Shown: piece by piece, positions 26,261-37,145 of the stretch | How positions within the stretch are numbered: position 1 is the stretch's first letter | Layout: each line of letters starts with the position of its first letter | NCBI RefSeq assembly: GCF_030816915.1 | Contig: NZ_JAUSYN010000002.1 | Coordinates: forward strand, 5,593,501-5,657,500 | From: Streptomyces sp. B3I8 | Lineage (GTDB): Bacteria > Actinomycetota > Actinomycetes > Streptomycetales > Streptomycetaceae | Direction of reading: 5' to 3' | Length of the DNA stretch: 64,000 nt | Translations under genes and position numbers: made by a program | Notes under the pieces: model-generated | Databases searched by the model: none | The model's input: the letters and a program-made list of their open reading frames with translations, nothing else | Told to the model about the DNA's origin: nothing

Positions 26261-26842
26261 ATGCCGAGTCAGACGCCCCCACCGCCGGCCCCGCCGGCCC
26301 CACCGGTGTGCGCCGGGTGCGGCGCACCCACCCGCCGCGTCGCCGACACCGTCGCGGACCCCGCCTCCCTCCACGACGACCTCGCCGACCGCCTCGCCAA
26401 GGCCCCCGCGGTCGCCTCCCGCGGCACCACCGCCCTCCACGCCGTCGAAGGCCTGATCATGGCCGGCGTGGGGATCGCCCTCGCCCAGGGCGGCCTCGCC
26501 GGCCACACCACCGTGCCCACCGTCGGCGGCACCCTCCTCGCCCTCATCGCGCTGACCGGCACCGCGCTCGTCGTCCGCAACGAGACCCGCGGCCGCGCCG
26601 CCGTCACCGCCGGCGAGCCCCGCGCCGACGCCCTGTGGCGACCGGCGCACCACTGTCCCGGCTGCGCGTCGGTCTCCTGCCCCGGCGGCGAACCGTGGCA
26701 GGGTCGGCTGACGCCGGAACAGTTCCGGAAACTGGTGTGGACCGAGGCGGGGTACGGCGGGGAGCTGGAGGAACGGGCCCGTACGGCCGACGTGCCGCCC
26801 GGGACCCTCCCCCGTCCCCGAGGAGCAGAGAACCATGTCTGA
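26261..26842 (+). CDS. Hypothetical membrane protein with two zinc-ribbon-like Cys clusters
   Basis: A 193-residue protein that I do not recognise. After a Pro-rich start comes CAGCGAPTRRVADTVADP, then a central hydrophobic pair of helices (HAVEGLIMAGVGIALAQGGL and GGTLLALIALTGTALVV), then HHCPGCASVSCPGGEPW. The Cys pairs at the two ends could bind one metal together across the membrane hairpin if both face the cytoplasm. The next gene's ATG (26835) overlaps its end by 8 bp, pointing to co-expression with the DUF89 protein. Confidence 0.78.
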   Translation: MPSQTPPPPAPPAPPVCAGCGAPTRRVADTVADPASLHDDLADRLAKAPAVASRGTTALHAVEGLIMAGVGIALAQGGLAGHTTVPTVGGTLLALIALTGTALVVRNETRGRAAVTAGEPRADALWRPAHHCPGCASVSCPGGEPWQGRLTPEQFRKLVWTEAGYGGELEERARTADVPPGTLPRPRGAENHV

Positions 26843-28028
26843 GGCCGCCGCCCCCGCCCCCGTGATCGTGAGCGACGACCCCGCCTCCTTCCCCCACGGC
26901 GTCCTGGCGGAACGCCACCCCGCGCTCGTCGCCCGCGTCCTGGACACCGTCCCCTACGGCCCCGACGAGCGGGCCGCGCTCACCGCGCTGCTCGACAACC
27001 ACCTCAAGGGCGTGGTCGAACCGCCCGAACCCGGTGCCCGGGACGCCGAGCGCTGGACGGAGGAGTGGGGGCTGGCCGAGCACCTCGGCCGCTCCTGGTT
27101 CGCGGCGCCGTTCCTGTGGGCCGAGAGCTACTTCTACCGCCGCTTCCTCGACGCGCTCGGCTACTTCGGCACCGGGCCCTGGCGCGGCGTCGACCCGTTC
27201 CGCCCGTTCAAACTCGCCGAGCTCGCCGGGCCGGAGACCGACGAGGAACTCGCGGCCCTCGACGCGCTCGCCGACCGCCCGCCGGCCGAGCGCGCCGCCG
27301 CCCTGCTGCACGGCTCCCTGTGGGGCAACAGCGCGGACCTCGGCTTCCGGCTCTCCGTCGAGAGCGGCCACGGAGCGGGCACGGGCGCCGGGCCCGCCGC
27401 CGACGCCCGCCTCGTCGCCGACGACAGCGAGACACTGTGGTCGATGCTGCCCGTCCCCACCCTGTGCCTGGTCGCCGACAACGCCGGGCGCGAACTCGTC
27501 CCCGACCTGCTGCTCGTCGACCATCTGCTGCGCCACGGCGGCGCCGAGCGCGCCGTGCTGCACGTCAAACCCCACCCCTACTACGTCTCCGACGCGACCA
27601 CCGCCGACGTCCTGGACGCGATCGACCGGCTGCACCGCGCGCCCGGCGAGGCGGGTGCCGCCGGGCGCCGGCTGTGGTCGGCGCTGGCCGGCGGCCGGCT
27701 CGTCCTGCGTGCCCACCCGTTCTCCTGCGCGCCCCTGCCGTACGCCGACATGCCCGACGACCTGCGCCGCGAGTTCGCCGCCGCCGACCTCACGATCCTC
27801 AAGGGCGACCTCAACTACCGCCGCCTGGTGGGCGACCGGCTCTGGCCGCCGACCACGCCGTTCGCCCGGCCGACCGCGTACTTCCCCGGCCCGGTGGTGG
27901 CGCTGCGCACCCTGAAGTCCGACGTGATCACCGGACTCGACCCGCACACGGAGACCACCCTCGTCGAGACGGAGGGGCAGCGCTGGCGCACCAGCGGGGC
28001 GCACGCGCTGATCCAGGTGCGCCCCTGA
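26835..28028 (+). CDS. DUF89 / ARMT1-like protein
   Basis: A 397-residue cytoplasmic protein of the DUF89 family, whose characterised members are metal-dependent phosphatases of damaged phospho-metabolites; the human relative ARMT1 was also reported as a carboxyl methyltransferase. Conserved elements: SWFAAPFLWAESYFYRRFLD, LHGSLWGNSADLGFRLS, CLVADNAGRELVPDLLLVDH (metal-binding DN motif), LTILKGDLNYRRLVGDRLWP and VALRTLKSDVITGLD. Length fits the eukaryotic-type class III group. The substrate is unknown. It is overlapped by the preceding small gene and sits 128 bp upstream of geoA. Confidence 0.9.
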   Translation: MSEAAAPAPVIVSDDPASFPHGVLAERHPALVARVLDTVPYGPDERAALTALLDNHLKGVVEPPEPGARDAERWTEEWGLAEHLGRSWFAAPFLWAESYFYRRFLDALGYFGTGPWRGVDPFRPFKLAELAGPETDEELAALDALADRPPAERAAALLHGSLWGNSADLGFRLSVESGHGAGTGAGPAADARLVADDSETLWSMLPVPTLCLVADNAGRELVPDLLLVDHLLRHGGAERAVLHVKPHPYYVSDATTADVLDAIDRLHRAPGEAGAAGRRLWSALAGGRLVLRAHPFSCAPLPYADMPDDLRREFAAADLTILKGDLNYRRLVGDRLWPPTTPFARPTAYFPGPVVALRTLKSDVITGLDPHTETTLVETEGQRWRTSGAHALIQVRP

Positions 28029-28105
28029 CGAGCCCCGTACATCCCCCTGACGCGCCCCGGTACCACCCCGACAACCCCGCGCCACCGCTTCACGCGATGG
28101 TGTGA

Positions 28106-30315
<2,210 letters not shown>

Positions 30316-30316
<1 letters not shown>

Positions 30317-30388
30317 AGGGGCGCGGGGCTGTGCCGATCCGCGGCAACCGCCGCGGGGCGCGACCGGCCACGACGAACCCGCACCCGG
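30316..30388. repeat. Diverged copy of the dispersed element
   Basis: Immediately after geoA: GAAGGGGCGCGGGGCTGTG, an internal stem (CCGCGGCAACCGCCGCGG), then GCGCGACCGGCCACGACGAACCCGCAC, which matches the family tail. The left arm is missing, so it is a partial or diverged copy. Confidence 0.55.
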
Positions 30389-30515
30389 CGACAAGGGAAA
30401 CCGTCACGCCGGCCGCCCGTTCACCCCCCCGGCGCGGCGCCGTCGCGCCCAGCGCTGCTCGAGGCGGCGCCCGTGACAGGCAATCCACTCGCATCCACCC
30501 CCGCCGGGAGGCAGG

Positions 30516-31676
30516 ATGGCGGCAGTGGACCTTGGAGGCACGATGGCCGTCGCCACGGGGAGTGACCCCGCCCTCTTCACCGCCGCCGACTACGCGGCCC
30601 GGATGCGCCGCGCCGCGAGGAGCGCCGCCGACGCCGGGCTCGACGGCGTACTGATCGCACCCGGACCGGACCTGCTGTGGCTGACCGGCTACCGGCCGGT
30701 GGAGACCGAGCGGCTCACCCTCCTCGTGCTGCGCGCCGGCCAGGACCCCGTCCTGGTGGTGCCGACCCTGGAGGCTCCCGACGCGGCCGGCTCCGCCGGC
30801 GGCCCCGCGCTCACCCTGCGCGACTGGACCGACGGCCAGGACCCGTACGAGGCCGCCGGCTCCCTCCTCGTACCCGCCGGCCGCTTCGGGATCAGCGACA
30901 ACGCCTGGGCGATGCACCTGCTCGGCCTGCGCCGACGGCTCCCGGACTCGGACCATGTCGCGCTCACCGAGGCGCTGCCGATGCTCCGCGCCGTCAAGGA
31001 CGCCGCCGAACTGGAGCGGCTCGCCGCGGCGGGCGCCGCCGCGGACGCCGCGTTCGAGGAGATCCGAAAGGTGGCCTTCGCCGGTCGCCGGGAGCGGGAG
31101 GTCGCCGCCGACCTCGCCGCACTGCTGCTCCGCCACGGCCACTCCCAGGTGGACTTCACCGTCGTCGGCTCCGGCCCCAACGGCGCCAACCCGCACCACG
31201 AGGCCGACGACCGCGTCATCGAACGCGGCGACATGGTCGTTCTGGACTTCGGCGGCCTCAAGCACGGCTACGGCTCCGACACCACCCGCACCGTCCACGT
31301 CGGCGAGCCCACCGACGAGGAACGCCGCGTCCACGACATCGTCCGGCAGGCCCAGGAGGCCGGATTCCGGGCGGTGCGGCCCGGCGCCGCCTGCCAGGAC
31401 GTCGACCGGGCGGCCCGCGAGGTCATCGCCGACGCCGGCTACGGCGAGTACTTCATCCACCGCACCGGGCACGGCATCGGCGTCACCACGCACGAGCCGC
31501 CGTACATGATCGAGGGCGAGGAACAGCCGCTCGTCCCCGGCATGTGCTTCTCCGTCGAACCCGGCATCTATCTGCCCGGACGCTTCGGGGTGCGCATCGA
31601 GGACATCGTGACGGTCACCGAGGACGGCGGCCGGCGCCTGAACAACACCGAACGGGAGATGGTGCTCGTCGAGTGA
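30516..31676 (+). CDS. M24-family aminopeptidase (Xaa-Pro dipeptidase type)
   Basis: A 386-residue metallopeptidase of the pita-bread fold. The N-terminal creatinase-like domain spans about residues 1-150 (DGVLIAPGPDLLWLTGYRPV). The catalytic domain shows the metal ligands in VVLDFGGLKHGYGSDTTRTV (two Asp), RTGHGIGVTTHE (His), FSVEPGIYLPG (Glu) and VRIEDIVTVTEDG (Glu). It should remove or hydrolyse N-terminal residues next to proline in the cytoplasm. Both ATG 30516 and ATG 30543 have GGAGG-type sites; the shorter form begins MAVATGSDPALF and may be the real one. A phosphotransferase-like gene follows 102 bp downstream. Confidence 0.92.
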   Translation: MAAVDLGGTMAVATGSDPALFTAADYAARMRRAARSAADAGLDGVLIAPGPDLLWLTGYRPVETERLTLLVLRAGQDPVLVVPTLEAPDAAGSAGGPALTLRDWTDGQDPYEAAGSLLVPAGRFGISDNAWAMHLLGLRRRLPDSDHVALTEALPMLRAVKDAAELERLAAAGAAADAAFEEIRKVAFAGRREREVAADLAALLLRHGHSQVDFTVVGSGPNGANPHHEADDRVIERGDMVVLDFGGLKHGYGSDTTRTVHVGEPTDEERRVHDIVRQAQEAGFRAVRPGAACQDVDRAAREVIADAGYGEYFIHRTGHGIGVTTHEPPYMIEGEEQPLVPGMCFSVEPGIYLPGRFGVRIEDIVTVTEDGGRRLNNTEREMVLVE

Positions 31677-31778
31677 CCCGCGCGGCACGACGGCCGCCCG
31701 GCCACCGGAAGCGAAGCCCGAACCGCCGGACCCCGGCGGCGAGGCCCGTACCCCCGAGACGACAACGGCGCGACGACC

Positions 31779-32744
31779 ATGACCCAGGCACCCACACCGA
31801 CGGCGGACACCGTACGCCGGCTCGTCGACACCCTCCTGGCGAAGGAGGCGCCCGACGAGGCGCCCACCGGGGTGTCCGGGCCGGGTGGCGCCCCCGAGGT
31901 GCGGCTCGCCGCCGAGGACGAGGACGGCACCGTCTGGTGGGTCGGCGGCCGGTACGTCCTGCGACTGGCGTCCCACCGCGACGCCACCGTGCGCAGGCGC
32001 CGCGAGCTGCGGCTGCGCGACCTGGTCCGGCCGTACGTGCCGCTCGCCGTGCCCGTCGGCGTCGCCCACGGCGAGTGGGCCCCCGGCCGCGCCTACACCC
32101 TCGACACCCGGCTGACCGGCGCCGGTGCCGAGGACCGGAGCGTGTCCGCCGTCGGCGAGGCCGACCTCGCGGCGTTCCTGACCGGGCTGCGCGAGGTGCC
32201 CGTACGGCAGGCGGAGACGCTCGGCGTGCCGCGCCGGGCGCCACGCCCCCTGGACGCGCTGCGCGGATCCGCGGACGGCGCCGCGCGGCGGCTGGGCGCG
32301 GCCGACGAGTTCGACCCGGCCCGGCTCGCCCCGTTCACGGCCACCGCCGCCGCACAGCTCGCCGCGCAGCCGGGGGCGGCCGTCCTCGTCCACCACTCGC
32401 TCACCGGCGCCCACCTGGTGGTCGGCGACGACGGCAGGGTGCGCGGGGTGCTCGGCTGGGGCGACGCGGTGACCGGCGACCCCGCCGAGGACATCGCCGG
32501 GCTCGCCCGCGCGGTCGGCGCCCCCGCCGCCGTACGCGCCGCGACCCTCGCCGGCTATGGGCCCCGCCCCTGCCTGCGCGGCCTGTGGCTGGCCCGCTGC
32601 GACGCACTGCTCCACCTCGCCACCCGCCTCGACACCCCCACCGGTGACCCGCTGCCCCTGCTCCGCCACCGCCTGCGCCGCGCCTGGGAACCGATCCTGC
32701 TGGAACGCGTCACGGACCTGCGGGGCGAAGCGGGGGAGTTGTAA
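31779..32744 (+). CDS. Aminoglycoside-phosphotransferase-like protein lacking catalytic Asp residues
   Basis: A 321-residue protein with the overall layout of Streptomyces APH-like kinases: a Val/Trp-rich N-lobe (TVWWVGGRYVLRLASHRDAT), a helical linker and a C-lobe. The catalytic loop, normally HGDLxxxxLLV, reads VHHSLTGAHLVVGDDG, so the base Asp is Ser at about 207. The metal Asp of the next motif (normally LDWGDA) is Gly at about 226 in VLGWGDAVTGDP. Other C-lobe features remain (DIAGLARAVGAP). It is probably a pseudokinase or binding protein. It follows the M24 peptidase gene on the same strand. Confidence 0.82.
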   Translation: MTQAPTPTADTVRRLVDTLLAKEAPDEAPTGVSGPGGAPEVRLAAEDEDGTVWWVGGRYVLRLASHRDATVRRRRELRLRDLVRPYVPLAVPVGVAHGEWAPGRAYTLDTRLTGAGAEDRSVSAVGEADLAAFLTGLREVPVRQAETLGVPRRAPRPLDALRGSADGAARRLGAADEFDPARLAPFTATAAAQLAAQPGAAVLVHHSLTGAHLVVGDDGRVRGVLGWGDAVTGDPAEDIAGLARAVGAPAAVRAATLAGYGPRPCLRGLWLARCDALLHLATRLDTPTGDPLPLLRHRLRRAWEPILLERVTDLRGEAGEL

Positions 32745-32816
32745 GGCGTACGTCCGCCCCGGGCGCCGACGGCAGGTGCCGCCTCGGCTCACACCACTCC
32801 CGCACCGTCTGTCACC

Positions 32817-34249
32817 GTGCCGCGCGGGTACGCGGCACAGGTGGCTACTCCACCCGCACCGACGTCCGCCGGCTCTCCCCGGCACGGCACCCCGCGGCAG
32901 GACGGCGCCTCCCCGCTCAAGAAGGCGCTCACCACCCCCCTGCTGTACTTCTTCATCCTCGGCGATGTGCTGGGCGCCGGCGTCTACGTCCTCATCGGTC
33001 AGATCGCCGCGGAGTCGGGTGGCGCCGTGTGGGTGCCGCTCCTCCTGGCCCTGCTCCTGTCCCTGCTCACGGCCGCCTCGTACGCCGAACTCAGCACGAA
33101 GTACCCCGGGCCGGCGGCGCCTCCCACTACACGACCCTCGCCAACGGGCCGTTCACCGGCTTCCTCGCCGGGTTCTCCATGCCGGCCGCGGGCGTCGTGT
33201 CCGTTGCCGCGCCGGCCCGTGGCTTCGCCGGCGACTACCTGTCCGCCTTCGTCAGCCTGCCCGTGGTGGCGGTGGCGGCCGTCTTCCTGTGCCTCCTCGC
33301 CCTGCTGAACGCCCGCGGCATCAGCGAGTCCACGCGCGCCAACGTGGCGGCGACGCTCGTCGAGGTGGGCGGCCTCCTCCTCGTCATCGGTCTCGGCGTC
33401 CGGCTGTTCCTGCGCGGCGACGGCGACCCCGGCCGGCTCGTCCATCTCGGCACCGCCGACTCCGGGGCGGCCGCCGGTGTGCTGAGCGGGACCGTGCTGG
33501 CCTACTACTCCTTCGTCGGCTTCGAGACCTCCGTCAACGTCGCCGAGGAGACCCGCGACCCGCGCCGCTCCTACCCCCGCGCCCTCTTCGGCGCGCTGGT
33601 GACGGCCGGGGCCGTCTACGTCCTCGTGGGCATCGTCGCCTCGGCCGCCGTCCCCACCGGACGGCCGGCCGCGTTCAGCGGTCCGCTGCTGGAAGTGGTG
33701 AGGGAGGCGGGCGGGGTGCCGCCCAAGGTGTTCAGCGCCATCGCCCTGGTGGCCGTCGCCGACGGCGCGCTGCTCACCGGCATCATGAGCTCGCGGCTGG
33801 CCTTCGGCATGGCGCGGGACGGTCTGCTGCCCCGCTTCCTCACCCGCGTCCTCCCCGGGCGCCGCACCCCGTGGGCCTCGACAGCGGTCACGACCGCCCT
33901 GTCCTTCCTGCCGGCGCTCACCGGGGACGTGGCGACCCTCGCCTCCACCCTCGTACTGCTGCTCCTCGTGGTGTTCTTCCTGGTCGACACCGCGGTCCTC
34001 GTCCAGCGGCGGGACCGTACGACGCGGCCGCACTTCCGCGCGTACACCGTCGTCCCGGTCCTGGGTGCGGCCTCCTGCGTGGCGCCGGCCACCCGGGTCG
34101 ACGGCGACGTCCGGGTACGCGGGCTGATCGTCCTCGCGGTCGGCCTGGTCCTGGGCGCCGTCGCCACCGTGCACCGGCGCCGCGATGCCGGTGATCAGGC
34201 CGGCCGGCCCGTCGGCGAACCGGCGGGCGAACCGGCGGACGGGGCCTGA
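32817..34249 (+). pseudogene. APC-family amino-acid permease, frameshifted
   Basis: Two overlapping frames together encode one permease of about 477 residues. The first (from GTG 32817 or GTG 32841) gives LLYFFILGDVLGAGVYVLIG and TAASYAELSTKYP; the second continues with RAGGASHYTTLANGPFTGFL, FVGFETSVNVAEETRDPRRS, LLTGIMSSRLAFGMARDGLL and further membrane helices to the stop at 34249. The junction is at 33105-33111, where CCCCGGG occurs; one extra C would restore YPRAGGASHY and give an exact open frame. The rest looks intact, so it is either a recent inactivation or a sequencing error in a G/C run. The family moves basic or other amino acids across the inner membrane. Confidence 0.85.
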
Positions 34250-34251
34250 GG

Positions 34252-34303
34252 CGCCGGGCTCCCGGCCGGAGCGGCGGGCCGGCCCCGCCGCCGGAGCCCG
34301 GCG
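34252..34303. terminator. Hairpin between convergent permease and treZ
   Basis: Outer arms CGCCGGGCTC (34252-34261) and GAGCCCGGCG (34294-34303) match perfectly, and the inner sequence is also self-complementary (GGCGGG...CCCGCC). It lies between stop codons at 34249 and 34311. Confidence 0.8.
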
Positions 34304-34310
34304 ACGGCCC

Positions 34311-36059
34311 CTACTCGCGCAGCAGGACGACGGCCGACTCGCCCGGCAGCGACAGCACCCCGTCCGCGTCCGGCGCGGACACCGGCTCCCACGCGGCCAG
34401 GACACGCGCCCCGCGCGGCCCCAGCGGGACGCGGACCGGCTCCGTGCCGAGATTGACCGCCACCCGGACGTCACCGCGGCGGAAGGCCAGCCAGCGCGCG
34501 GCCTCGTCGAAGGTGACCTTCACGTCGGACAGATCGGGATCGGTCAGGTCCGGCTGGGCGTGCCGCAGCGCGATCAGCTCCCGGTACCAGGCCAGCACGC
34601 GCGCGTGCACACCGCCGCCCGGCTCCGACCAGTCCAGGCAGGAGCGGTCCCGGGTGGCGGGGTCCTGCGGGTCGGGCACGTCCTCCTCGGCCCAGCCGTG
34701 CGCCGCGAACTCCCGGCGCCTGCCGTCGCGCACGGCCGCGGCGAGCTCCGCATCGGTGTGGTCGGTGAAGAACTGCCAGGGCGTGCCGGCCGCCCACTCC
34801 TCGCCCATGAACAGCATCGGCGTGAACGGCGCGGTCAGCATCAGCGTCGCCGCGCAGGCCAGCAGCCCGGGGGAGAGGGAGGCGGCGAGCCGGTCGCCCT
34901 GCGCACGGTTGCCTACCTGGTCGTGGGTCTGGGTGTAGCCCAGCAGCCGGTGCGCCGACATCCGTGTGCGGTCCAGCGGACGGCCGTGGGAGCGGCCCCG
35001 GAACGTCGAGTACGTGCCGTCGTGGAAGAAGCCGTGGGAGAGGGTCTTGGCGAGCGCGGCGAGCGGGGCGCGGGCGAAGTCCTCGTAGTAGCCCTGTCCC
35101 TCGCCGGTCAGGGCGGTGTGCAGGGCGTGGTGGAAGTCGTCGTTCCACTGCGCGTGCAGCCCGAGGCCGCCCTCGGGGCGTGGGGTGATCAGCCGCGGGT
35201 CGGCGAGGTCGGACTCGGCGATCAGGAACAGCGGACGGTCCAGCTCGGCGGCGAGCGCGTCGACGGCGGTGGACAGTTCCTCCAGGAAGTGGCACGCGCG
35301 TGTGTCGTGCAGCGCGTGCACGGCGTCCAGGCGCAGCCCGTCCAGGCGGTAGTCGCGCAGCCAGGCCAGCGCGCTGCCGAGCAGGAAGGCGCGCACCTCG
35401 TCGGAGCCGGGCGCGTCCAGATTGACGGCGACGCCCCACGGGGTGTGGTGGGTGTCGGTGAAGTACGGGCCGAACGCGGGCAGGTGGTTCCCGGACGGAC
35501 CGAGGTGGTTGTGCACCACGTCCAGGACCACACCCAGGCCCAGCTCGTGCGCCCGGTCCACGAACCGCTTCAGCGCCTCGGGGCCGCCGTACGGCTCGTG
35601 CACGGCCCACAGCGACACGCCCTCGTAACCCCAGCCGTGCCGGCCGGGGAAGGGACACAGCGGCATCAACTCCACGTGGGTGACGCCCAGTTCCACGAGG
35701 TGCCCGAGCCGGGCGGCGGCCGCGTCCAGGGTCCCCTCGGGGGTGTACGTGCCCACGTGCAGTTCGTACAGGACCGCGCCCGGCAGCCCGCGCCCCGGCC
35801 AGGGGGCGCGCCACTCGTACCGGTCCTGGTCGACCACCGCGCCGAGCCCGTCCGGGCCGTCGGGCTGGCGGCGGGAGCGGGGATCGGGCAGGACCGGGCC
35901 GCCGTCCAGGGCGAACCCGTAGCGCGAACCGTCGTCGGCCGGCGCCTCCGTACGCCACCATCCGGCGCGCTCCGGATCGGGCTCCATCGTGCGCGTGGCG
36001 CCGTCGCAGTGGAGCGTCACCCGGTCCTCGGCCTGCGGAGCCCACACCTCGAACTGCAC
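34311..36059 (-). CDS. treZ: Malto-oligosyltrehalose trehalohydrolase
   Basis: A 582-residue GH13 enzyme that releases trehalose from maltooligosyl-trehalose made by TreY. N-terminal CBM48-like domain (FEVWAPQAEDRVTLHCDGA), then the barrel: LYELHVGTYTPEGTLDAA, VELMPLCPFPGRHGWGYEGV, LDVVHNHLGPSGNH, DGLRLDAVHAL (nucleophile Asp), FLIAESDLADPRL (acid/base Glu), QTHDQVGNRAQGDRL. I chose GTG 36059 (VQFEVWAPQ) with GAGGGGGAA upstream; the frame is open to 36131 without family similarity. treY and glgX lie further right on the same strand, but three plus-strand genes intervene. Confidence 0.95.
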   Translation of the reverse strand: MQFEVWAPQAEDRVTLHCDGATRTMEPDPERAGWWRTEAPADDGSRYGFALDGGPVLPDPRSRRQPDGPDGLGAVVDQDRYEWRAPWPGRGLPGAVLYELHVGTYTPEGTLDAAAARLGHLVELGVTHVELMPLCPFPGRHGWGYEGVSLWAVHEPYGGPEALKRFVDRAHELGLGVVLDVVHNHLGPSGNHLPAFGPYFTDTHHTPWGVAVNLDAPGSDEVRAFLLGSALAWLRDYRLDGLRLDAVHALHDTRACHFLEELSTAVDALAAELDRPLFLIAESDLADPRLITPRPEGGLGLHAQWNDDFHHALHTALTGEGQGYYEDFARAPLAALAKTLSHGFFHDGTYSTFRGRSHGRPLDRTRMSAHRLLGYTQTHDQVGNRAQGDRLAASLSPGLLACAATLMLTAPFTPMLFMGEEWAAGTPWQFFTDHTDAELAAAVRDGRRREFAAHGWAEEDVPDPQDPATRDRSCLDWSEPGGGVHARVLAWYRELIALRHAQPDLTDPDLSDVKVTFDEAARWLAFRRGDVRVAVNLGTEPVRVPLGPRGARVLAAWEPVSAPDADGVLSLPGESAVVLLRE

Positions 36060-36251
36060 GGACGGTTCCCCCTCGTGTGTCGTTCGTCCTGCTTCGCCTG
36101 TTTGTGACGTGGTCCGTCCATGGTGCGTCACACTCGATCAATCCTCTCCGGAACCGACCCGTTTGACACGCCGGACGACGCCGGCGGGGCACGGGAACCG
36201 GCCCCGGGGGCTCGCTGGACACCTCGGCGCCGCTGCCCGACAATCACCCGT

Positions 36252-36803
36252 GTGACGTCGTCCTTCGAGTTCCCCACGTACCCCGCGCGGCTGTCGGACA
36301 ACGACCGTGACCGGGCGCTGAAGGTGCTCCGTGACGGTGTCGTCCTCGGCCGCATCTCGCACGACACCTTCATCCGGCGCATGGAGCTGGCACTGACCGC
36401 GCGCGTCCCCGAGGAACTGGCCGCACTCACCGCGGACCTGCCGCCGCGCGCGCCGTTGTCGCGGTTCGTCTACGGCAGCGTCGAGGCGCTGTCCGGCTTC
36501 ACGGTGAAGCTGCGCCGGGCCTGGCTCTCCGAACGTCTGCCGAAGCTGCCGCTGCCGCGGCCGGATCGGATGTATCCGCTCCGGATAGGGCGGGACCCGG
36601 CGAGCGGACTGCGTCTGAGCCACGAGTCGGTCTCCCGGGTCCACGCGGAACTCAGCCGCCAGGGCGGCCTCTGGGTCCTCCGCGACCTCGGCTCCACGAA
36701 CGGCACGTCCGTGAACGGACGGCGGGTGATCGGAGCGGCGGTGGTGCGCGACGGTGACCTGGTCACCTTCGGCACGATGATGTTCCGGCTGGCGTCGGAC
36801 TGA
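36252..36803 (+). CDS. DUF1707 and FHA domain protein
   Basis: A 183-residue cytoplasmic protein. The N-terminal DUF1707 segment (about residues 10-65) reads ARLSDNDRDRALKVLRDGVV then GRISHDTFIRRME. A forkhead-associated domain fills the C-terminal 80 residues: RIGRDPASGLRLSHESVSRV with the phosphothreonine-binding Arg and Ser/His, then RDLGSTNGTSVNGRRV. It should bind phosphothreonine peptides, so it probably reads out Ser/Thr kinase signalling; no kinase gene is in the window. The start is GTG 36252. Divergent from treZ with a 192-bp spacer. Confidence 0.92.
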   Translation: MTSSFEFPTYPARLSDNDRDRALKVLRDGVVLGRISHDTFIRRMELALTARVPEELAALTADLPPRAPLSRFVYGSVEALSGFTVKLRRAWLSERLPKLPLPRPDRMYPLRIGRDPASGLRLSHESVSRVHAELSRQGGLWVLRDLGSTNGTSVNGRRVIGAAVVRDGDLVTFGTMMFRLASD

Positions 36804-37145
36804 ACGAGGGGCGCGGGGCCGCGCCGATGTGCGGCTCCGCCGCGTGGGCGCGTGCTTCCCGGGGGTTGGGGGGGCGGAGCCCCCGGGGGACGGCGGGGGC
36901 GCCCCCTGCTCATGGGGGTCCCCCCTGCTCATGGGGGTCCCCCCTGCTCGAACGGAGTTGAGAGCTTGGGGGAGGAGTTGAGAGCTTGGGGGAGGGAAGG
37001 GGCGGCGGGGGCGAAGACCCGCCGTGCGCCCCGTTGACGCGGGCGCCCTCGGTGACTGAATGTAGAGGGCCGCTGTACAACACGTGAAACCGACGGAGTC
37101 ACCCCGCGGAGGTGTGTCCTGCCCACGCTCCTCCGCTATCCCACC
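36804..37145. repeat. Repeat-rich 342-bp intergenic region
   Basis: In order: a partial dispersed element (GAGGGGCGCGGGGCCGCGCC); the module TGTGCGGCTCCGCCGCGTGG at 36829-36848, also present near 48477 and, inverted, near 41550; a hairpin GGGGGCGGAGCCCCC at about 36868; two copies of a 19-bp unit containing CTGCTCATGGGGGTCCCCC (36907-36944); and two copies of the 20-bp unit GGAGTTGAGAGCTTGGGGGA (36954-36993). From about 37040 sequence becomes less repetitive and must contain the peptidase promoter. No gene is seen. Confidence 0.75.

Noticed and set aside
36907..36993. Tandem repeats considered as a CRISPR array
   Set aside because: Only two copies of each unit, directly adjacent with no unique spacers, and no cas genes in the window.
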